Source: Candidatus Nitrosopumilus sp. (GTDB taxonomy: Archaea > Thermoproteota > Nitrososphaeria > Nitrososphaerales > Nitrosopumilaceae). From it: 5,086 nucleotides of DNA. Under the pieces are notes generated by a model. It was not told where the DNA came from, did not search any database, and saw only the letters and a list, made by a program, of their open reading frames with translations. Positions within the stretch are counted from its first letter, which is position 1, and each line of letters begins with the position of its first letter. The position numbers were made by a program, and so were the translations under genes. Location: assembly GCA_029941825.1 (NCBI GenBank), contig JAPYTM010000070.1:1-5086 (forward strand), in the 5' to 3' direction. Shown here piece by piece: positions 1-5,086 of the stretch.

Positions 1-100
1 TGATTAGCGCTTCTAGGCTACCCATAATTTCAGTTTGATTTACAATTTCTGAAAGATTTGTTGGCCGATATTTTTCTACCCACATACCTGTTTTAGACAT
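1..100 (-). CDS. rfcS: Replication factor C small subunit, N-terminal fragment (clamp loader)
   Basis: This gene reads leftward and runs off the window at position 1, so only the first 33 codons are visible. The reverse-strand reading from the ATG at 100-98 begins MSKTGMWVEKYRPTNLSEIV. The WVEKYRP block at residues 7-13 is the RFC box II signature found near the N terminus of RFC small subunits, and the following 'L.EIVNQ' also fits that family. The known role is an ATPase subunit of the clamp loader, which opens PCNA and loads it at primer-template junctions. Walker motifs and all later RFC boxes lie outside the window. An in-frame stop (125-127) limits upstream extension. Met6 (83-85) is a possible alternative start, but ATG 98-100 fits the candidate TATA box better. 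It diverges from the GINS-MCM-Hel308 operon across 193 bp. The family call is firm because of box II; whether the rest of the gene is intact is unknown. Confidence 0.9.
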   Translation of the reverse strand, partial: MSKTGMWVEKYRPTNLSEIVNQTEIMGSLEALI

Positions 101-123
101 ATGAGTACTTGGGCACAATTCCC

Positions 124-132
124 ATTAATAAA
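124..132 (-). promoter_or_regulatory. Candidate TATA box of rfcS (leaderless-type spacing)
   Basis: Read on the minus strand, positions 132 to 124 spell TTTATTAAT, close to an archaeal TATA box. Its centre lies about 28 nt upstream of the A of the rfcS ATG at 100. That is the distance expected between TATA box and transcription start, so the transcript would start at or very near the start codon. No Shine-Dalgarno-like sequence precedes this ATG, which agrees with a leaderless mRNA. The region is AT-rich, so a chance match is possible. Confidence 0.45.
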
Positions 133-158
133 TCCGAATTGGTTATAGTGTTATACCG

Positions 159-170
159 TTAATTAAAATC
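159..170 (+). promoter_or_regulatory. Weak candidate TATA element for the gins-mcm-hel308 operon
   Basis: The stretch TTAATTAAAATC is the most TATA-like plus-strand sequence in the intergenic region. If used, transcription would begin near 190-195 and give a leader of about 100 nt carrying the GATC-rich repeats. A competing candidate is the ATACATA at 259-265, which would place the start a few bases before the GINS ATG and put the repeats upstream of the promoter, where an operator could lie. However, that placement would remove most or all of the ribosome binding site at 284-289 from the mRNA. Sequence alone does not decide between them. Confidence 0.2.
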
Positions 171-183
171 AAAATCTGTACAA

Positions 184-241
184 TTAACCATGCGATCAGC
201 CTGAGATGAATTAGGATCAATTGATCTCACTAAATGGTTAA
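184..241. repeat. Nested inverted repeat in the divergent intergenic region
   Basis: The outer arms are TTAACCAT (184-191) and ATGGTTAA (234-241), an exact 8-bp inverted match. Inside them, TGAGAT (202-207) is inverted as ATCTCA (224-229). The spacers between outer and inner arms are unequal (10 nt on the left, 4 nt on the right) and the inner loop is 16 nt, so a stable hairpin is doubtful. A protein-binding dyad is as likely as an RNA structure. The repeats are read directly from the sequence; any function is inference. Confidence 0.4.
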
Positions 242-289
242 CAGAATTGATCGATCCGATACATAGGTTCTAAATCCGCAAAAGTGATC
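194..289. promoter_or_regulatory. GATC cluster with three AATTGATC elements, possible shared operator
   Basis: Six GATC tetramers occur within 96 bp (194, 215, 223, 249, 253 and 286). By eye the other roughly 4.9 kb holds only about ten. AATTGATC appears at 219-226 and 245-252 on the plus strand and at 222-215 on the minus strand. The first and third of these together form the perfect 12-bp palindrome GATCAATTGATC at 215-226. A second palindrome, GATCGATC, lies at 249-256. Clustered palindromic copies between two divergent replication transcripts suggest a binding site for a dimeric regulator of either or both. No regulator gene is visible in the window, and no known archaeal operator is matched. 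Confidence 0.35.
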
Positions 290-293
290 TCAC
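222..293 (+). repeat. 9-bp direct repeat TGATCTCAC, two copies
   Basis: TGATCTCAC occurs at 222-230 and again at 285-293, directly in front of the GINS start codon. Both copies are followed by ATGG (after a TAA spacer in the first) and then by AATTGAT at 245-251 or 299-305. This order suggests that the upstream segment is a partial, diverged duplicate of the GINS start region. The second copy contains most of the gene's ribosome binding site. Confidence 0.45.
284..289 (+). promoter_or_regulatory. Ribosome binding site of the GINS gene
   Basis: GTGATC is exactly complementary to part of the conserved archaeal 16S 3' end (GGAUCACCUCC). It ends 4 nt before the ATG at 294. In the alignment with the full GGAGGTGATCC complement, this puts the core GGAGG register about 9 nt upstream of the start, a normal distance. 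It supports ATG 294 as the start and implies that the mRNA has a 5' leader. Confidence 0.5.
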
Positions 294-812
294 ATGGAAA
301 TTGATAAAATAGAAAAATTACATTCAATTGGACACCGTCTAAATGATACTAAACTAACAGTTACTCAGGATTTTAAGTTCAATGTTGCAGGAAATAAGAT
401 TGAGGGAAAACAAGGCGAAGTAAATAATTTACCTCAGTGGGTTGGAAAAATATTGTCTGAAAATAATTTAGGTACACTTGATTCTCAAGATATGATTACT
501 GAATTAAAACAAGCTCTATCCAAAGAAAAGATGGTTGGAGAATATCAAATCTCTACACTAGAACCTCATTTTTACATTAAACTAAAAGAATCAATGAAAG
601 AATTGAATCGAGATGATTTTGATAAGGTTGAAAGTATAATGTTGGAATTATTCCGAATGAGAAGAGGTAAACTAGTAAAGATAGCAGACGCTATTAAATT
701 AAATTCTGAATTATATAATAAATTAACTGTTGAGGAAAATATTTTCTACAAAACCATATACGATAACAGTGTAGAGTTTGAAAAACAAATTCGAGGGAAC
801 ATAAATGAGTAA
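294..812 (+). CDS. gins23: GINS complex subunit, probably Gins23 type
   Basis: This 172-residue protein is probably a GINS subunit, the accessory factor that binds MCM and Cdc45/GAN in the archaeal CMG-like helicase. Residues about 20-62 look like the small beta-rich B domain, with the pattern G.KI...QGEV..LPQWVGKIL (residues 33-53). Residues about 65-168 are predicted helical and resemble the A domain, with the basic segment FRMRRGKLVKIA (120-131) and 'LT.EE..FY' (144-152). The B-then-A order is that of Psf2/Psf3-like Gins23; Gins51 has the reverse order. Length is normal for an archaeal GINS subunit. The start is fixed by an in-frame TGA at 285-287 and the upstream GTGATC site. The last 8 nt overlap mcm, and a gins23-mcm pair is known in Sulfolobus. 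GINS sequences diverge strongly, so the family call rests on domain order plus the neighbour. The subtype is less certain than the family. Confidence 0.75.
   Translation: MEIDKIEKLHSIGHRLNDTKLTVTQDFKFNVAGNKIEGKQGEVNNLPQWVGKILSENNLGTLDSQDMITELKQALSKEKMVGEYQISTLEPHFYIKLKESMKELNRDDFDKVESIMLELFRMRRGKLVKIADAIKLNSELYNKLTVEENIFYKTIYDNSVEFEKQIRGNINE
793..797 (+). promoter_or_regulatory. Ribosome binding site of mcm inside the GINS coding end
   Basis: GAGGG lies 7 nt before the mcm ATG at 805, and its GAGG matches the core Shine-Dalgarno sequence. It supports ATG 805 as the start and indicates that mcm is translated from the shared mRNA, either by direct initiation or by reinitiation after the overlapping GINS stop at 810-812. 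Confidence 0.45.
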
Positions 813-2892
813 AACTCAAACTAGTACATTTACAGATTCTGCATTATCAGATAGAGTAAAAGATTTTCTTATTAGATTCAAAGATAAACATGGTACCTAT
901 CGATATGTAGAAGCAATTGATGAGATGATGCCAAAACATGCAAAATATATCATCATTGATTATAATGATTTAGTTTCAGTACCAGAAATTGAAATTATTT
1001 TCTCTCAAACCCCTGATAGACTTTTTGATGCATTCTCTAGAGCAATTAAAGAAGCACTTCAAACAAGATTTCCTGATTATGCTGAAAAAATCAAAGATGA
1101 AGTACGTGCCAGACTAATCAATTATCCACTTGAGAGAAGCTTAAGACAAATCAATGCTGAAACTATAGGAAAAATTACTAGTGTTTCAGGGATGGTAGTT
1201 AGAGCATCAGAAGTAAAGCCTCTTGCAAAAGAATTAATTTTTGTATGTCCTGATGAACATCCAACCAAAGTTATCCAACTAAAAGGAATGGATGTAAAAA
1301 TGCCGATTGTATGTGATAATCCTAATTGTAAACATAGGGATTTTGATCTAAAACCTGAGGCAAGCAAGTTTATTGATTTTCAAATTCTTAGATTACAAGA
1401 ACTTCCTGAGGATTTGCCTCCAGGACAATTACCTCATTATATTGATATCACAATTAGGCAGGATTTAGTAGATAATTCAAGGCCAGGTGATAGAATTATT
1501 CTCACAGGTATAGTGAGGGTAGAACAAGAAGCAGTTGCAGGAGTTCAGAGAGGACATAGCGGATTATATCGATTAAGAATTGAAGGAAATAATATTGAAT
1601 TTTTAGGTGGACGTGGTACTAAAACTGATAGAAAAATAGCAAGAGAAGAAGTTTCACCTGAAGATGAAAAAAAGATTAAGGCATTAAGTCAAATGCCTGA
1701 TGTTTATCAAAGATTAGTAGATTCATTTGCTCCACACATTATGGGACAATCATTAATCAAAGAAGCGATTATTTTACTAATTGTAGGTGCTAATCAGAGA
1801 ATATTGGGTGATGGAAGTAAGATTAGAGGAGACATTAACGTATTTTTAGTTGGAGATCCTGGAACTGCAAAAAGTGAAATGCTAAAGTTTTGTGCAAGGA
1901 TTGCACCACGAGGTTTGTATACTTCTGGTAGAGGTTCAACAGCTGCAGGACTTACAGCTGCTGTAGTTCGAGATAAAACTGGTATTATGATGTTAGAAGC
2001 AGGGGCAGTTGTACTTGGTGATCAAGGTCTTGTAAGTATAGATGAATTTGATAAAATGAAACCAGAAGATAGAAGTGCTTTACACGAAGTTATGGAACAA
2101 CAATCAGTTAGTATTGCAAAAGGTGGTATTGTTGCTACTCTAAATGCTAGAACTTCAATTTTGGCTGCTGCAAACCCAATGTATGGAAAATATGATCCTT
2201 TCAAAAATATTACCGAAAATGTAAACTTGCCAATTCCATTACTTACTAGGTTTGATCTAATTTTTGTGGTGAGGGATATTCCAGCTAAAGAAAAAGATGA
2301 AAAAATAGCTAGACATATTATTGAATTACATGCTACACAAGGAACAGACAAACGTTCTGTAATTGATGCTGATTTACTAACAAAATATCTTTCATATGCA
2401 AAACGTGGTACTCCTAATTTAACTAAGGAAGCTGAAAATAAAATTTTAGAATACTATCTTCAGATGAGAAATGTGGAATCTGAAGAAATGATTACCGTTA
2501 CACCAAGACAACTAGAAGGAATTATACGACTTTCTACTGCTAGAGCCAGATTACTCATGAAAGATCAGGTAGAAGAAGAAGATGCTGAGCGTGCAATTTT
2601 CTTAATTCAGAGTATGCTTGAAGATGCGGGAGTGGATGTTAATACTGGAAAAGTCGATCTTGGAGTGTTACAAGGAAAACCAAGAAGTGAAGTCTCAAAG
2701 ATGCAATTATTTATGGATATTCTAAAAAGTCTTGAAGGGGACAATAAGGTACCTGTAGATGAACGAACATTTGTTCAAGAACTTGAAAAAAGTGACAAAT
2801 TTTCTGAAGAAGAATCTAGAAACTATATTCGAAGAATGCTTAGAGAAGCATCTATTTATGAATCAAAACCCGGTCACTATAACCGAGTATGA
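805..2892 (+). CDS. mcm: Replicative DNA helicase MCM
   Basis: This 695-residue protein is the hexameric 3'-5' helicase that unwinds DNA at the replication fork. The N-terminal domain (about 1-270) carries a zinc-binding module with likely ligands C148, H152, C170 and C175, followed by the oligonucleotide-binding fold and its beta-hairpin (about 238-267). The AAA+ core (about 295-605) shows Walker A GDPGTAKS (350-357, K356), the helix-2 insert (about 375-408), Walker B SIDEFDK (411-417, D413 and E414), the pre-sensor-1 hairpin with K439, sensor 1 N457, the arginine finger R482 in LLTRFDLIF, and sensor 2 R568 in TPRQLE. A C-terminal winged helix (about 620-695) completes the usual archaeal plan. 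Length is normal and there is no intein, although MCM genes are a common intein site. The start overlaps the GINS gene by 8 nt and the stop overlaps hel308 by 4 nt. The finger reads TRF where SRF is more usual. Confidence 0.97.
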   Translation: MSKTQTSTFTDSALSDRVKDFLIRFKDKHGTYRYVEAIDEMMPKHAKYIIIDYNDLVSVPEIEIIFSQTPDRLFDAFSRAIKEALQTRFPDYAEKIKDEVRARLINYPLERSLRQINAETIGKITSVSGMVVRASEVKPLAKELIFVCPDEHPTKVIQLKGMDVKMPIVCDNPNCKHRDFDLKPEASKFIDFQILRLQELPEDLPPGQLPHYIDITIRQDLVDNSRPGDRIILTGIVRVEQEAVAGVQRGHSGLYRLRIEGNNIEFLGGRGTKTDRKIAREEVSPEDEKKIKALSQMPDVYQRLVDSFAPHIMGQSLIKEAIILLIVGANQRILGDGSKIRGDINVFLVGDPGTAKSEMLKFCARIAPRGLYTSGRGSTAAGLTAAVVRDKTGIMMLEAGAVVLGDQGLVSIDEFDKMKPEDRSALHEVMEQQSVSIAKGGIVATLNARTSILAAANPMYGKYDPFKNITENVNLPIPLLTRFDLIFVVRDIPAKEKDEKIARHIIELHATQGTDKRSVIDADLLTKYLSYAKRGTPNLTKEAENKILEYYLQMRNVESEEMITVTPRQLEGIIRLSTARARLLMKDQVEEEDAERAIFLIQSMLEDAGVDVNTGKVDLGVLQGKPRSEVSKMQLFMDILKSLEGDNKVPVDERTFVQELEKSDKFSEEESRNYIRRMLREASIYESKPGHYNRV

Positions 2893-5015
2893 AAATAGAG
2901 CAACTAAAATTACCTGATTCTGCAATTAAATTTTTAAAATCACAAGGTTTTGAAAAATTATATCCCCCACAAGCAGATAGCGTAAAGTCTGGACTGTTAG
3001 ATGGAAAAAGCCTTCTTGTTTCTTCACCTACTGCAAGTGGAAAAACTTTGATTGCAATGCTTGCAATACTTAGCTATCTTTCTAAACATGATGGTAAGGT
3101 GATTTATCTTAGTCCTTTGCGTGCATTAGCTGCTGAAAAATTTTTAGAATTTAAAAAATTAGAAAAAATTACATTAGGAAAAAAAATTAAGGTTGGTATT
3201 TCTACTGGAGATTTTGAAAATATTGAAAAGAATTTAGAAAAAAGTAATGTATTAATTTTAACAAATGAAAAAATGGATTCTATTATTAGACATGGTACTG
3301 AATGGATTGAAGAAATTGGATTAGTAATTACTGATGAAGTTCATTTGATTGGAGATGAAACTCGTGGTCCAACACTTGAAATGACTCTTACGCAACTAAA
3401 ACTATTAGAAACAAAACCACAAATTATAGGTCTTAGTGCAACTATAACAAATTCTGATGAGATTGCTAATTGGCTTGGTTGTAAATTAGTGAAAAATGAT
3501 TGGAGACCTGTACCTCTATCTGAAGGAGTATGTGATGCAGGAGAGGTTACAATGAGTGATGGTAAAACTTTTGAAGTTGAGCGTAGCATACGCGGAACTC
3601 CTATTGATTTAGGCGTACAATCTGTAAAAGAAGGTGGTCAATCACTAGTATTTGCAGAAACTAGAACTCGTTCAAAATCACTTGCAACAAAAGCTGCAGA
3701 TATTATATCTCAAATTTTAGAAAAAAAAGAATTAAAAGAATTAGAGAAAACCTCAAAAAAAATCTTATCTGAAAATGAACATACTGAATTGGTAAAAACA
3801 TTGGCAATTCTTGTAAAAAAAGGAGTTGCATTTCATCATGCAGGACTAAACCAAAATTGTAGAACTATAATTGAGACAGAATTTCGTAAGGGAACAATCA
3901 AACTTTTATCTTCCACTCCAACATTAGCTGCTGGAGTTAATTTACCTGCAAGAAGAGTTGTAATTTCAAGTGTTAATAGATATAATGTAAAAGTTGGAGC
4001 AAATAGACCAATTAGTATTTTAGAATACAAACAACTTAGTGGAAGAGCTGGAAGACCTCAATATGATGACTATGGAGAATCAATAATTGTTGGAAATGGA
4101 AATACTGAAGATTTAATTGAATATTACATTAATGGAGAACCCGAACCAATTGTATCAAAGATTACTGATGATAAATCTTTACGAACTCATATTCTTAGTG
4201 TAGTAGTAACTCATCCTGGAATCAAAAAAGATGAAATCTTGGAATTCTTTTTGCAAACTTTAGGTGGATTACAATCAAGAAAACTTACAATAAAATTTGC
4301 AATTGATATTTCACTACGTTTTCTTTCTAGTGAATATTTGATAATTAAAAAAGGTGAAAGATATGCTGCAACTGAATTTGGAAAAAAAACGTCCATGTTG
4401 TATATTGATCCTTTAACTGCAACACATTTTCGAGATGCTACTGAAAATGTATCTCAAGATCGAAAACACACATTTGGATTTTTACACTTGATTACAAATT
4501 GTGAAGAATTTTTCCCTAAATTTTCACTTCGAAATAGGGATTATGAATCTGCTAGCCTTTTGATAGAAAATCATTCTTCAGAGTTACTTGAACCCATATC
4601 TGAATATGATTGCTCAAGAAGTCTTTTGGCCTTACAGGCATGGATAACTGAATCGTCAGAATTATCACTATCTGATAGTCTTGGAATAGAATCTGGAGAT
4701 ATGCATAGAATGGTAGAAATGGCAAATTGGCTTTCATATTGTCTTCGAGAGATTTCTAAACATGTTGAAAGGCCAGATTTGCTTGAGGAACTTGGTGATC
4801 TAAGAAAAAGAGTTGTTTATGGAATTAGAGAAGAACTACTTGATTTGGTTCGAGTTAAAGGAATTGGACGAGTTAGGGCCAGAATTCTTTTCAAACAGGG
4901 AATAAAAAATTTGGATGATTTAGCAAAGATTTCAGTGAATAAATTAGCAGAAATTGATAAAATTGGTTCAACTCTTGCTGATAACATCAAGTTTGAATTA
5001 CGAAAGATTAGATAA
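2889..5015 (+). CDS. hel308: ATP-dependent DNA helicase Hel308 (Ski2-like superfamily 2)
   Basis: This 708-residue protein is a 3'-5' DNA helicase of the Hel308/Hjm family, which acts on stalled or broken replication forks and helps restart and recombination. Motifs run in order: Q motif LYPPQ (24-28), Walker A SSPTASGKT (45-53), Ia YLSPLRALAAEK (73-84), DEVH box (149-152), SAT (183-185), motif IV LVFAETRTRS (253-262), FHHAGL (315-320), motif V with TPTLAAGVNLPAR (343-355), and motif VI QLSGRAGRPQYD (382-393). A winged helix (about 405-490) and a helical ratchet domain (about 500-640) follow. The C-terminal helix-hairpin-helix (about 650-705) contains GIGRVRAR (658-665), typical of Hel308 and absent from RNA-type Ski2 helicases. 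The start overlaps the mcm stop as ATGA. No clear Shine-Dalgarno precedes it, so translation probably depends on coupling to mcm. All key residues are present. Confidence 0.95.
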   Translation: MKIEQLKLPDSAIKFLKSQGFEKLYPPQADSVKSGLLDGKSLLVSSPTASGKTLIAMLAILSYLSKHDGKVIYLSPLRALAAEKFLEFKKLEKITLGKKIKVGISTGDFENIEKNLEKSNVLILTNEKMDSIIRHGTEWIEEIGLVITDEVHLIGDETRGPTLEMTLTQLKLLETKPQIIGLSATITNSDEIANWLGCKLVKNDWRPVPLSEGVCDAGEVTMSDGKTFEVERSIRGTPIDLGVQSVKEGGQSLVFAETRTRSKSLATKAADIISQILEKKELKELEKTSKKILSENEHTELVKTLAILVKKGVAFHHAGLNQNCRTIIETEFRKGTIKLLSSTPTLAAGVNLPARRVVISSVNRYNVKVGANRPISILEYKQLSGRAGRPQYDDYGESIIVGNGNTEDLIEYYINGEPEPIVSKITDDKSLRTHILSVVVTHPGIKKDEILEFFLQTLGGLQSRKLTIKFAIDISLRFLSSEYLIIKKGERYAATEFGKKTSMLYIDPLTATHFRDATENVSQDRKHTFGFLHLITNCEEFFPKFSLRNRDYESASLLIENHSSELLEPISEYDCSRSLLALQAWITESSELSLSDSLGIESGDMHRMVEMANWLSYCLREISKHVERPDLLEELGDLRKRVVYGIREELLDLVRVKGIGRVRARILFKQGIKNLDDLAKISVNKLAEIDKIGSTLADNIKFELRKIR

Positions 5016-5086
5016 TTGACTGAATTAATTCTTCCTGCAATAATTTCATGTGCTGTTGCATTTTTTGTTGTGTTTGTGATGACTCC
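5016..5086 (+). CDS. N-terminal fragment of a membrane protein, TTG start, runs off the window
   Basis: Directly after the hel308 TAA (5013-5015), an open frame runs to the window end. From the TTG at 5016 it reads MTELILPAIISCAVAFFVVF, then VMTP, if TTG is decoded as Met. Nearly all of it is hydrophobic, as in a first transmembrane helix or signal anchor at an archaeal membrane protein's start. The short N terminus, the helix, and 'TP' at its far end are reminiscent of polyprenyl-phosphate sugar-phosphate transferases (MraY/WecA/AglH-like, glycosyltransferase family 4). With 24 residues visible this family idea is only a guess. There is no ATG until 5079. The frame is the same as hel308, with zero intergenic bases and no clear ribosome binding site, so translation may depend on reinitiation. 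It is probably the fourth gene of the operon. Confidence 0.6.
   Translation, partial: MTELILPAIISCAVAFFVVFVMT

Noticed and set aside
141..150. GGTTATAGTG at 141-150 recurs as its reverse complement at 2875-2884 near the mcm stop.
   Set aside because: Several 10-bp matches are expected by chance in 5 kb of AT-rich sequence, and the match does not extend on either side.
141..157. Imperfect dyad TATAgtgtTATA as an operator.
   Set aside because: The arms are only self-complementary TATA, expected by chance in AT-rich intergenic DNA.
101..293. Replication origin in the divergent intergenic region.
   Set aside because: No Orc1/Cdc6 gene is present and no G-rich origin recognition box of the known archaeal type is visible. 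GATC richness alone is insufficient.
1122..1367. Open frames on the minus strand inside mcm (1122-1367 and 2022-2351) and hel308 (3341-3589, 3836-4030, 4211-4396, 4552-4737).
   Set aside because: Each lies wholly within a well-supported gene on the other strand, has low-complexity hydrophobic or serine-rich translation, and shows no recognisable domain or ribosome binding site.
1852..1878. Intein at the MCM Walker A region.
   Set aside because: The Walker A and neighbouring motifs are contiguous and total protein length is normal for archaeal MCM.
2871..2885. Short hairpin CGGT...ACCG just before the mcm stop and hel308 start, possibly a terminator or translational control element.
   Set aside because: The stem is only 4 bp with a 7-nt loop, there is no following T-tract, and the bases encode the ordinary MCM C terminus.

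Overview
The window looks like chromosomal DNA of a marine-type ammonia-oxidising archaeon (Nitrososphaerota, Nitrosopumilus-like). The grounds are the archaeal replication proteins it encodes, the strongly AT-rich base composition with an A/T-biased third codon position, densely packed overlapping genes, and an archaeal-style ribosome binding site (GTGATC, complementary to the 16S 3' end). The lineage call is inference from composition and protein character. No rRNA or other taxonomic marker is present.

Layout. Positions 1-100, minus strand: the first 33 codons of a replication factor C small subunit (clamp loader), with a well-placed TATA-like box for a leaderless transcript. Positions 101-293: a 193-bp divergent intergenic region, unusually rich in GATC. 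It holds three copies of AATTGATC (two of them forming a perfect 12-bp palindrome), a 9-bp direct repeat whose second copy contains the ribosome binding site of the next gene, an 8-bp inverted repeat, and a possible 10-codon mini-ORF. Positions 294-812, plus strand: a GINS subunit, best read as the Gins23 type. Positions 805-2892: the replicative helicase MCM, complete and with intact catalytic motifs. Positions 2889-5015: the Ski2-like DNA repair helicase Hel308, complete. Positions 5016 to the window end: the start of a membrane protein, apparently with a TTG start directly after the hel308 stop codon.

How it fits together. The three complete plus-strand genes overlap by 8 nt and 4 nt, so they almost certainly form one operon and are probably translationally coupled. 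GINS and MCM are the accessory and motor parts of the archaeal CMG-type replicative helicase. Hel308 acts at stalled or damaged forks, and the divergent RfcS loads the PCNA clamp. The window is therefore a replication and fork-repair gene cluster arranged around one shared control region. I found no mobile element, CRISPR array, tRNA/rRNA gene or evidence of horizontal transfer, and no wholly new system. The least explained part is the repeat-rich intergenic region.
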